The notes under the pieces are model-generated. The model made no database searches. It worked only from the letters and a program-made list of their open reading frames with translations, and had not been told where the DNA came from. The position numbers were made by a program, and so were the translations under genes. Shown piece by piece: positions 6,685 to 13,340 of a DNA stretch of 32,950 bases; positions within the stretch are counted from its first letter, which is position 1, and every line of letters starts with the position of its first letter. The DNA comes from Bradyrhizobium genomosp. I (2014). GTDB taxonomy: Bacteria > Pseudomonadota > Alphaproteobacteria > Rhizobiales > Xanthobacteraceae. The stretch covers positions 1 to 32,950 of the forward strand of contig NZ_AJQE01000154.1 of NCBI RefSeq assembly GCF_000261685.1. Direction: 5' to 3'.

Positions 6685-7659
6685 CTAGTCCACCGAAACC
6701 CCGGCGAACTCGACCACCTTGCGCCACTTCTCGGTCTCGTCAGCCACCAGCTTGCCGAACTCGGCGGGCGTCATCGGCCTGGGGATGCCGCCGGTCTCGG
6801 CGAGGCGCGCCACCAGCTTCGGGTCCTTCAGCGCTTCGCCGACGGCCTTGTTGAGGATCTCGATCACCTCGGGCGGGGTGCCCTTCGGCGCGGAGATGCC
6901 GTAGAAGCCGACCGATTCGAAGCCCGGCACGGTCTCGGCGATCGCGGGCACGTCGGGCACGCTCGGCCAGCGCTTCGGCGAGGTCACGCCAAGCGCGCGG
7001 ACGGTGCCTCCCTTCACCTGCTCCATCGCCGAGGGCAGGTTGTCGAAGATCAGCTGCACCTTGTTGGAGATGATGTCGGGGAAGGCGATGGCCGAGCCGC
7101 GATAGGGCACGTGCACCATGTCGCACTTCGTCATCACCTTGAACAGCTCGGCCGACATGTGCACCGAGGTGCCGTTGCCGGACGAGGCATAAGAGATCTT
7201 GCCGGGGTTGGCGTGGCAGTAGTCGATGAACTCCTTGACCGACTTCGGCGGGAACGCGTTGGAGACGACCAGCATGTTGGTGAGCTGCATGATGCTGGCC
7301 ACCGGCACCGTGTCGCGCAGGAAGTCGAACGGCAGCTTCTTGTAGAGCGAGGTCGAGATCGCGTTGTTGGGGGCGACGAACAGCAGGGTGTAGCCGTCCG
7401 GGGCTGCGTTGATCGCGGCGGCGGCGGCGATGTTGCCACCGGAGCCGGTGCGGTTCTCGACGATGACCTGCTGGCCGAGACGATCCGACAGCCACTGCGC
7501 CATGATGCGCGCCACGATGTCGACCGGGCCGCCGGCGGCAAAGCCGATCAGCCAGTGCACGGGACGGTCGGGGTAGCCGGCGGCGGCGGGAGGAGGGGCG
7601 CTGAAAAGACCTAAGAGAACTGCGAGCCCGAAAACACCCTTACGCAAAATTCGCAACAT
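6685..7659 (-). CDS. Tripartite tricarboxylate transporter receptor (TctC/Bug family)
   Basis: This is a 324-residue periplasmic binding protein of the Bug family. These proteins bind carboxylates and either feed TctAB permeases or act alone as sensors. After a signal peptide (about residues 1-27), the family opening YPDRPVHWLIGFAAGGPVD is clear. Further family segments are VENRTGSGGNIAA near residue 70, YASSGNGTSVHM near 158, VPYRGSAIAFPDI near 186 and GISAPKGTPPEV near 254. The start is the ATG at 7659 because GGGAGG lies 4 nt upstream; the ATG at 7671 sits upstream of that box and would encode it. No tctA or tctB is nearby, so it is an orphan receptor. It is divergent from the TAXI gene across 107 nt. 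Confidence 0.9.
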   Translation of the reverse strand: MLRILRKGVFGLAVLLGLFSAPPPAAAGYPDRPVHWLIGFAAGGPVDIVARIMAQWLSDRLGQQVIVENRTGSGGNIAAAAAINAAPDGYTLLFVAPNNAISTSLYKKLPFDFLRDTVPVASIMQLTNMLVVSNAFPPKSVKEFIDYCHANPGKISYASSGNGTSVHMSAELFKVMTKCDMVHVPYRGSAIAFPDIISNKVQLIFDNLPSAMEQVKGGTVRALGVTSPKRWPSVPDVPAIAETVPGFESVGFYGISAPKGTPPEVIEILNKAVGEALKDPKLVARLAETGGIPRPMTPAEFGKLVADETEKWRKVVEFAGVSVD

Positions 7660-7766
7660 GACGCCTCCCATTGCTTTATTGTGGTTGGCTGCATGTTTTC
7701 ACAAAATCGGGCTGCTGCCTACATCGTCTCTGAGTCGGTGTTGACGCAGGTCCGCGAGGAGCGACC

Positions 7767-8741
7767 ATGAGATTCGCGATGATCCTCATCGGTGCGGCGC
7801 TGCTCGCAAGCCCCGCTGCCGCCCAAACCGGAGGCACGGCCATTCCGACCACGACGATCAGCCAGACAATCAGCCTCGGCACCGCGACGCCGGGCGGCGG
7901 CTTTCCGCTCTATGGCAACGCCTTCGCCGAGGCGATGAACGCGGCCGATCCGCAGATGTCCATCGTCCCGCGCAACACCAAGGGCAGCAACGAGAACATC
8001 CCGCTCCTGGAGAAGGGCGAGCTCGATCTCGCCCTCGTCGCGGGCGAGCCGGCCTACGAGGCCTTTGCCGGCATCGGCCGCGCCAAGGTCGCGCTGAGGA
8101 TCCTCACCGCGATCTATTCCAACCCTGGCATGTTCGTGGTGCGGGCGGACAGTCCCTACAAGACCATTCGCGATCTCGTCGGTCAGCCCGTCGCGTTCGG
8201 CGCGAAGGGCTCCGGCCTGCCGATCCTGGCGCGCTATGTGCTGGATGGGCTCGGCCTGAAGCAGGACGAGGACTTCAAGGCCGTCTATCTCGACCGCGCC
8301 GGCGACGGCCCGGCGATGGTCGAGGATGGCCGCGTCGCCGCGCTGTGGGGCGCCGGCATCGGCTGGCCCGGCTTTGCTGCTGTGGCAGCGAGCGCATCGG
8401 GCGCGCGCTTCATCGCGCCGAGCGCTGAAGAGATCGCGCGCATCCGCGCCAGGCATGGGTTCCTGAAGCCGCTCACGGTGCCGGCCGGCTCCTATCCGAA
8501 GCAGACGGAGTCGATCGCCTCGCTCGGCTCGTGGAGTTTTGTCCTCACCCGCGAGGATCTGCCTGACGATGTCGCCTATCGGCTCGCGAAGACGCTGCAC
8601 GGCGTCGAGGCGACGTTCTGCAGGAAGCTCGCGCAGGCCTGCGAGACCACGGCGGAGAACACGGTCGCGGCCGCGCCGAAGGTCGAGCTGATCCATCCGG
8701 GCGTGATGAAGTATCTTCGCGAGATCGGCGTGATGAAATGA
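7767..8741 (+). CDS. TAXI-family TRAP transporter substrate-binding protein
   Basis: This is a 324-residue periplasmic protein of the TAXI (TRAP-associated extracytoplasmic immunogenic) family. A signal peptide (MRFAMILIGAALLASPAAA) precedes ISLGTATPGGGFPLYGNAFA near residue 35, the family's hallmark N-terminal strand and glycine loop. GELDLALVAGEPAYEAF near residue 85 and the GAKGSGLPILARYVLDGLGL region near residue 144 also fit. TAXI proteins usually serve a fused DctQM permease, which is not present here. The ATG is preceded by GAGGAG with 6 nt spacing. It is convergent with the LivK-type gene at 8858, and a hairpin and a cloverleaf repeat lie between them. The ligand is unknown. Confidence 0.85.
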   Translation: MRFAMILIGAALLASPAAAQTGGTAIPTTTISQTISLGTATPGGGFPLYGNAFAEAMNAADPQMSIVPRNTKGSNENIPLLEKGELDLALVAGEPAYEAFAGIGRAKVALRILTAIYSNPGMFVVRADSPYKTIRDLVGQPVAFGAKGSGLPILARYVLDGLGLKQDEDFKAVYLDRAGDGPAMVEDGRVAALWGAGIGWPGFAAVAASASGARFIAPSAEEIARIRARHGFLKPLTVPAGSYPKQTESIASLGSWSFVLTREDLPDDVAYRLAKTLHGVEATFCRKLAQACETTAENTVAAAPKVELIHPGVMKYLREIGVMK

Positions 8742-8743
8742 CG

Positions 8744-8758
8744 GTCGCCTGAGGCGAC
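8744..8758 (+). terminator. Hairpin just after the TAXI gene
   Basis: GTCGCC (8744-8749) and GGCGAC (8753-8758) form a 6-bp stem with a TGA loop, 3 nt after the TAXI stop codon. It is small and has no T-run. The larger repeat that follows probably contributes to termination. Confidence 0.35.
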
Positions 8759-8759
8759 T

Positions 8760-8839
8760 GTCATTCCGGGGCGGTGCGCAGCACCGAACCCGGAATCTCG
8801 AGATTCCGGGTCTGGTCCTTCGGACCATCCCGGAATGAC
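8760..8839. repeat. Cloverleaf-like palindromic repeat, type A
   Basis: An 11-bp outer stem (GTCATTCCGGG 8760-8770 with CCCGGAATGAC 8829-8839) encloses three hairpins. These are CGGTGC/GCACCG (8772-8786), the perfect 22-nt palindrome at 8789-8810, and GGTCC/GGACC (8814-8826). It fills the gap between two convergent genes. The layout suggests a dispersed palindromic unit, in function perhaps a bidirectional terminator. Copies elsewhere in the genome would be expected but cannot be checked here. Confidence 0.8.
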
Positions 8840-8857
8840 GATCGCTTTAAGCCACCG

Positions 8858-10072
8858 TCACTTCTTCACCATCGAACACGCCGGGTCCGGCGGCCCGAAC
8901 GCCTTGTCGCCGGAGATCGTGGTGAGGATCTTGTAATAGTCCCACGGATATTTGCTCTCCTGCGGCGTCTTCACCTGTACCAGCCAGAGATCGTGCACCA
9001 TCAGATTGTCCTCGCGCAGACGGCCGTTGCGGGCGAAGAAATCCTCGATCGGCTTCTCGCGCATCTTGGCGGCCACCTTGAGCGGATCGTCGGTGCCGGC
9101 CGCCTTGATGGCGTTGAGATAGTGCATCACGCTGGAATAGACGCCGGCCTGCCACATCGACGGCATCTTGTTCATCTTGGCAAAGTAGCGCTTGGACCAT
9201 TCGCGGGTCTTGTCGTCCATGTCCCAATAGAACGACGTGGTCAGGAGCAGGCCTTGAGCTGCCTGCAGGCCGAGGCCGTGGATGTCGGTGATCAGCGCCA
9301 GCAGCGCCGCCATCTGCTGGCCGCCCTTGAACACACCGAACTCGGCGCCGGTCTTGATCTCGTTCATGTTGTTGGGGGGGCCGGCGGCAATGCCGATGAT
9401 CTTGGCCTTGGAGGCCTGGGCCTGGAGCACGAAGGAGGAGAGGTCTGGCGTTGCCAGCGGCGGCCGCACCGACCCCAGCACCTTGCCGCCATTGGCGGTG
9501 ACGACGGCGGAGGCGTCGCGCTCGAGCGAATGGCCGAAGGCGTAGTCGTCGGTGATGAAGAACCAGCTGTCGCCGCCGCGCTTGACCACCGCATCCGCGG
9601 TGCCCACCGCGAGCGCGCGGGTGTCGAACACCCATTGGATCGCGTAGGGCGAGCAGAACTTGCCGTGGAAATCGGCGGTGCCGGTGGAGTGGGTGATGAA
9701 CAGCCGCTTCTTCTCGTTGGCGATGTTCTGCACCGCGAGCCCGACCGCCGAGACCGGCACGTCGACGATCAGATCGACCTGCTCGACGTCGAACCAACGC
9801 CGTGCGATGGCGCCGCCGACATCGGCCTTGAGCTGGTGGTCGCCGATCACGACGCTGATCGGCTTGCCGAGCACGGTGCCGCCGAAATCGTCGATCGCCA
9901 TCTGCGCCGCCGTCACCGAACCCTGGCCGGTCGGCGCGGAGGCGGGGCCGTTCATGTCGGTGAGCACGCCGATCTTGACGACGTCGTCGGAAACCTGCGC
10001 GGACGCCGCACCTGAAAGCAGCGCCGCCACGAAGGCGGCCGCGACCGGCAGTCCAAATCTGGTTGGATTCAC
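8858..10072 (-). CDS. ABC transporter substrate-binding protein, LivK type
   Basis: This is a 404-residue periplasmic binding protein of the branched-chain amino acid/amide family (Peripla_BP_6). A signal peptide (residues 1-25, ending SGAASA) leads into VVKIGVLTDMNGPASAPTGQG, the usual first strand and ligand loop. Later segments include FITHSTGTADFHGK, WFFITDDYAFGHSLERDA and PDLSSFVLQAQASKAKIIG, typical of the second lobe. The start is GTG at 10072, preceded by GGGGAGG with 6 nt spacing. No permease or ATPase gene adjoins it, so it is an orphan receptor or uses a remote transporter. Aromatic acids, amides and amino acids are all possible ligands for this subgroup. Confidence 0.9.
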   Translation of the reverse strand: MNPTRFGLPVAAAFVAALLSGAASAQVSDDVVKIGVLTDMNGPASAPTGQGSVTAAQMAIDDFGGTVLGKPISVVIGDHQLKADVGGAIARRWFDVEQVDLIVDVPVSAVGLAVQNIANEKKRLFITHSTGTADFHGKFCSPYAIQWVFDTRALAVGTADAVVKRGGDSWFFITDDYAFGHSLERDASAVVTANGGKVLGSVRPPLATPDLSSFVLQAQASKAKIIGIAAGPPNNMNEIKTGAEFGVFKGGQQMAALLALITDIHGLGLQAAQGLLLTTSFYWDMDDKTREWSKRYFAKMNKMPSMWQAGVYSSVMHYLNAIKAAGTDDPLKVAAKMREKPIEDFFARNGRLREDNLMVHDLWLVQVKTPQESKYPWDYYKILTTISGDKAFGPPDPACSMVKK

Positions 10073-10172
10073 GCTTGTCCTCCCCTGAGCCGGCTCGTTG
10101 GCCGGTGTTGCATCCGGGTATGGCCCGGCTGAATTGGTTTCTTTTGCAACTATTTGGGGGCGGACGTCAACG

Positions 10173-11066
10173 TCAGGCTGCGAAGCGGATCAGGCCTGCG
10201 GGCGAGGGATCGTAGCCGGTCAGCTCATCGGCGCGCTGGCGCAGGCGCCGCTCGTTCAGGAAGTGGAGCAAGGCCTGCATGGCGGGGCGGAAATAGCTGC
10301 GCTGCCGCATCGCGAGGTCGAAATTCTCCCAGACCAGCGGCACGAAATCGAGACCGGCCGAGCGCGCCGCCGCGCGCGTCGCGATGCCGCAATCGGCCTG
10401 GCCGGCGCGGACCAGTTCGGCAAGGTCCGGCCCAGTCAGGGCCGACGTTTCGATACGGCGCAAATCGCGTGTCGAGGCGCCGGCGCGCCTCAGGAGCGCG
10501 TCGAGCAGCATCTGTGCGCCTGTGCCCTGTTGCCGCGTCGCCATCCGGGCGCCGAGTGCGAGCACGTCGATCAGGCCGTGCAGCCGCTTGGGATTGCCGT
10601 GCGGCAGCACCAGACCTGCTTCGCGGCGCACGAACGCGACCAGCACCGCATCATGCAGGTCCGGCGCGGCCCGCAGGGCTTCGATGCTGGCATCGCCGGC
10701 GAGATTGTCGGAGGCGTCCAAGGCGTGGAAGTGCACCGCCGCAGCCATCACCTCGTTGCGCTGCAAGCGCTCCAGCCCGCGCGCGCTGCCCTCGCTCATC
10801 GAGCCCAGGCCCGAGCCGGATTCGCGCAGGCTCCAATCCAGGAGTTCGTCCTGGCTACCGCCGACGACCGGCGGAGGCTCCGCGATCAACATGCCGGCCG
10901 GACGCGCGAGTCCCGACAGGACCCAGAGGTCGAGCTCGTGTCGCGGGAAGAGCCATTTTCCCGTCACCTTGGTGCAGGGGATCGCACCTGTGGTGACGAG
11001 TTCGTAAAGCTTGCGTTCGCCGAGCCGAAGGTAGTCGGCGGCTTCGCTGGTCGTCAGGAATTCCAT
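10173..11066 (-). CDS. HTH regulator fused to a molybdate-binding-like PBP domain
   Basis: This is a 297-residue cytoplasmic protein. Residues 1-50 form an excisionase/MerR-like winged helix-turn-helix (FLTTSEAADYLRLGERKLYEL, then GKWLFPRHELDLW). Residues 65-297 resemble the periplasmic-binding-protein domain of COG1910, with QGTGAQMLLDALL near 180 and GLDFVPLVWENFDLA near 238. The MoeA fusion encoded at 13341-15302 carries the same domain (NQGAGTRILIDRLL, GFIPLAEEHYDFAL). The arginine of GTR in that relative is glutamine here. This architecture is proposed to sense molybdate, tungstate or a related ligand and control Mo genes (inference from family and neighbours). It is divergent from the TupA-like gene. 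The start has AGGA 7 nt upstream. Confidence 0.85.
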   Translation of the reverse strand: MEFLTTSEAADYLRLGERKLYELVTTGAIPCTKVTGKWLFPRHELDLWVLSGLARPAGMLIAEPPPVVGGSQDELLDWSLRESGSGLGSMSEGSARGLERLQRNEVMAAAVHFHALDASDNLAGDASIEALRAAPDLHDAVLVAFVRREAGLVLPHGNPKRLHGLIDVLALGARMATRQQGTGAQMLLDALLRRAGASTRDLRRIETSALTGPDLAELVRAGQADCGIATRAAARSAGLDFVPLVWENFDLAMRQRSYFRPAMQALLHFLNERRLRQRADELTGYDPSPAGLIRFAA

Positions 11067-11068
11067 CC

Positions 11069-11127
11069 TGCATTCCTATGCAAATTCTTGCTTCTTTTTG
11101 ACGTCCGACGCAGGTGGAATTCTGCAT
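11069..11127. promoter_or_regulatory. Candidate operator with TGCAT repeats
   Basis: TGCAT-TCCT-ATGCA (11069-11082) is a perfect inverted repeat that overlaps the regulator's ribosome-binding region. A further TGCAT lies at 11123-11127, within GAATTCTGCAT, opposite ATGCAAATTC at 11078-11087. Its position immediately upstream of an HTH regulator suggests autoregulation and control of the divergent TupA-like gene. No motif for this regulator family is known to me, so this rests on symmetry and position. Confidence 0.3.
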
Positions 11128-11350
11128 TTCAATTTCTGTCCGCGGGAACCATGCCCGATCATCTCGCTGCTTTGCAACACATCCGCACGCGCGATTTCTG
11201 CTTTGGTGAACGATCCTGAATCAGTCGCTTGCGCGGTGCGCCTCGGCGGCGTTGCCGAAATTTCCCGGCCGGGCAGCGCGAAAACGCGTCACGAGTGCGG
11301 CGCAATCGATCATCATCATGATCGCGTCATAGCCGAAGGGAACCCCGATC

Positions 11351-12178
11351 ATGGGCCGCCTGTCCGTTGCATTTGCGCTTCTCTGCGGCCTTGTCGCGGG
11401 CGTTGCGGCGTCATCCGCGGAGGACCGCAGCATTGTCCTCGCCACGACCACGGCGACGCAGGAATCCGGTCTGCTCGATTATTTGCTGCCGATCTTCCGC
11501 GACAAGACCGGCATCGGGGTCACCGTGATCGCGCGGCGCGCCGACGAAGTGCTCGACGGGGCGCGACGGGGCGAGGTCGACGTCGTGCTGATGCACGCGC
11601 GGCCCCAGGAGGAGAAGTTCGTCGCCGACGGTTTTGGCGTGAAGCGCTACGACGTGATGTACAACGACTATGTGCTGATAGGGCCGAAGAGCGATCCCGC
11701 GGGCGTGAAGGGCAAGGACATCGTGACGGCGCTGAAGGCGATCGAAGCCAAGGGCGCGCCGTTCGTGACGCGTGGCGACCGGTCGGGCACCCACGCCGCG
11801 GAGCTCGCGCTCTGGATCGTCGCCGGCATCGACATCGCCGCCGCCAAGGGCGCCTGGTATCGCGAGGCCGGGCAGGGCATGGCCTCGGCGCTCGACGCGG
11901 CGCGCGCCGCGAATGCCTATGTGCTATCGGATCGCGGCAGCTGGATCTCGTTCAAGAATCGCGGCGATCTCGACATCGTCGTCGAAGGCGACAGGCGGCT
12001 GCTCAACCAGTACGGCGTGATGCTGGTCAATCCTGCGAAGTTTCCGAATGTGAAGAACGACCTCGCGCAGACCTTCATCGACTGGCTGACCTCGCCGGAG
12101 GGGCAGACGGCGATCGCCGGCTACAAGGTCGACGGGCAGCAGCTGTTCTTCCCCAATTCGGACAGGTCGGGCGGTTGA
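11351..12178 (+). CDS. TupA-like tungstate/molybdate-binding protein
   Basis: This is a 275-residue periplasmic oxyanion-binding protein. The signal peptide (about residues 1-23) is followed by IVLATTTATQESGLLDYLLP, the TTTxTxxSGLL motif of TupA-type tungstate receptors. FVTRGDRSGTHAAELALW near residue 138 and VLSDRGSWISFKN near 196 are the other binding loops of this family. It is divergent from the HTH-PBP regulator across 284 nt and followed by MoeA-type genes, which supports a Mo/W role. No TupB or TupC gene is present, so the permease and ATPase must be elsewhere or the protein may only sense. The Shine-Dalgarno (AGGG, 10 nt before ATG) is mediocre. A small GCCGGC-ATC-GCCGGC hairpin follows the stop (12180-12194). 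Confidence 0.85.
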   Translation: MGRLSVAFALLCGLVAGVAASSAEDRSIVLATTTATQESGLLDYLLPIFRDKTGIGVTVIARRADEVLDGARRGEVDVVLMHARPQEEKFVADGFGVKRYDVMYNDYVLIGPKSDPAGVKGKDIVTALKAIEAKGAPFVTRGDRSGTHAAELALWIVAGIDIAAAKGAWYREAGQGMASALDAARAANAYVLSDRGSWISFKNRGDLDIVVEGDRRLLNQYGVMLVNPAKFPNVKNDLAQTFIDWLTSPEGQTAIAGYKVDGQQLFFPNSDRSGG

Positions 12179-12232
12179 GGCCGGCATCGCCGGCGGTTGC
12201 CAAAGCGGGCGATGCATGGTCCATCATGGCGC

Positions 12233-13339
12233 ATGACCCAGCGCCTGCCGCCATCGCTGACGCCGCTCGACGCCGCGCTCGCCGCAGTGCTGAACGGGCT
12301 CGAGCCGCTTGCAGCGGTGGAGCTGCCGCTGACGGAAGCGGCCGGCTGCATCGCGGCGGGCACGCCGCTGCTCGCGGCCTGCCCGCCTCACGACATCGCC
12401 GCCGCGGACGGCTGGGCGTTCTGCGCCAACGATCTCGTCGGCGCGTCCTCTTATTCGCCACTGCCTTTGACAAGCGTGCCTTCGTGGGTCGAGGCCGGCG
12501 AAGCGATGCCGGCGGGATCCGACTGCGTGCTCGATGCCGACGCGGTGGAGGTCTCGGGGCCGCCCGTGCAGGTGCTGGCGGAGGGCGTGCCCGGACAGGG
12601 CGTCCGGCGCGCCGGCAGCGACATCGCGGAAGGCGCACCTGCCGGCGCCGAGGGCTATCCGGTCGGTGCGGCTGATCTCCTGATGGCGCGCGTTGCGGGT
12701 CTGGAGAGACTCGGCGTGCGGCGGCCCCGGCTGCGCATCGTCAACGTGCCGGACGGAACGGCAACGATGCATATGATCGCCGGAATCGCGCGCGCAGCGG
12801 GACTGGATGTGGAAACGCGTCAAGCTCGTGCACGCGATGAAGCCTCGATTGCCGATGCGCTTGATGCGTCCTCGTGCGATCTCCTGCTGACGGTCGGCGG
12901 CAGCGGCGTCGGCCGCCGGGACGCCGCCATCACCGCTCTGGCCCAGCGCGGTGAGGTGATGGCGCACGGCCTTGCGCTCCAGCCCGGACGCACCGCCGCG
13001 GTCGGGCGGCTCGGACCGGTTCCCGTCGTCGCCTTGCCCGGCTCGCCCGATCATGCGCTTGCGGCGTGGCTCGCGCTCGTGCTGCCCCTCGTCGACCGTC
13101 TGTCGGTGCGTCGGCCGCGCTGGCGGGTGACCTTGCCGCTCGCGCGAAAGATCGCATCCAGCGTCGGCATCGCCGAGATCGCTTTGCTGGCCGAGGGAGA
13201 TCGTGCCTGGATGCCGCTTGCCGTGGGCGAATGGCCGCTTCAGGCCATCACCCTTGCGGACGCATGGCTGCTCATCCCCGCCAGCCACGAAGGATTCGCG
13301 GCGGGTACGCCGATCGATGCCTATCTGATGCGGGAGTGA
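12233..13339 (+). CDS. Degenerate MoeA-family molybdopterin-binding protein
   Basis: This is a 368-residue protein with the MoeA outline but several key motifs altered. ADGWAF (58-63) replaces VDGYA, and GGSGVGRRD (222-230) approximates GGVSVGxxD. QPGRT and ALPGSPDHAL (250-274) correspond to KPGRP and GLPGNP. The STGDEL motif of the MogA-like domain is replaced by NVPDGT near 171-176. MoeA inserts molybdate into adenylylated molybdopterin; with these changes this copy may bind cofactor without catalysing insertion (inference). The start is uncertain: ATG 12233 fits the family N-terminus but has no clear Shine-Dalgarno, and ATG 12212 or TTG 12197 would add 7 or 12 residues. It ends 1 nt before the MoeA-PBP fusion gene, so the two are surely co-transcribed. 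Confidence 0.75.
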   Translation: MTQRLPPSLTPLDAALAAVLNGLEPLAAVELPLTEAAGCIAAGTPLLAACPPHDIAAADGWAFCANDLVGASSYSPLPLTSVPSWVEAGEAMPAGSDCVLDADAVEVSGPPVQVLAEGVPGQGVRRAGSDIAEGAPAGAEGYPVGAADLLMARVAGLERLGVRRPRLRIVNVPDGTATMHMIAGIARAAGLDVETRQARARDEASIADALDASSCDLLLTVGGSGVGRRDAAITALAQRGEVMAHGLALQPGRTAAVGRLGPVPVVALPGSPDHALAAWLALVLPLVDRLSVRRPRWRVTLPLARKIASSVGIAEIALLAEGDRAWMPLAVGEWPLQAITLADAWLLIPASHEGFAAGTPIDAYLMRE

Positions 13340-13340
13340 C

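Noticed and set aside
8760..8839. Cloverleaf repeat as a tRNA gene
   Set aside because: The three inner arms are long GC-rich hairpins without a 7-nt anticodon loop, T loop or CCA end.
11098..12675. Plus-strand frame of 525 codons over the TupA-like gene
   Set aside because: It is out of frame with the TupA-like and MoeA-type proteins and consists mostly of Arg, Gly and Ala without domains.
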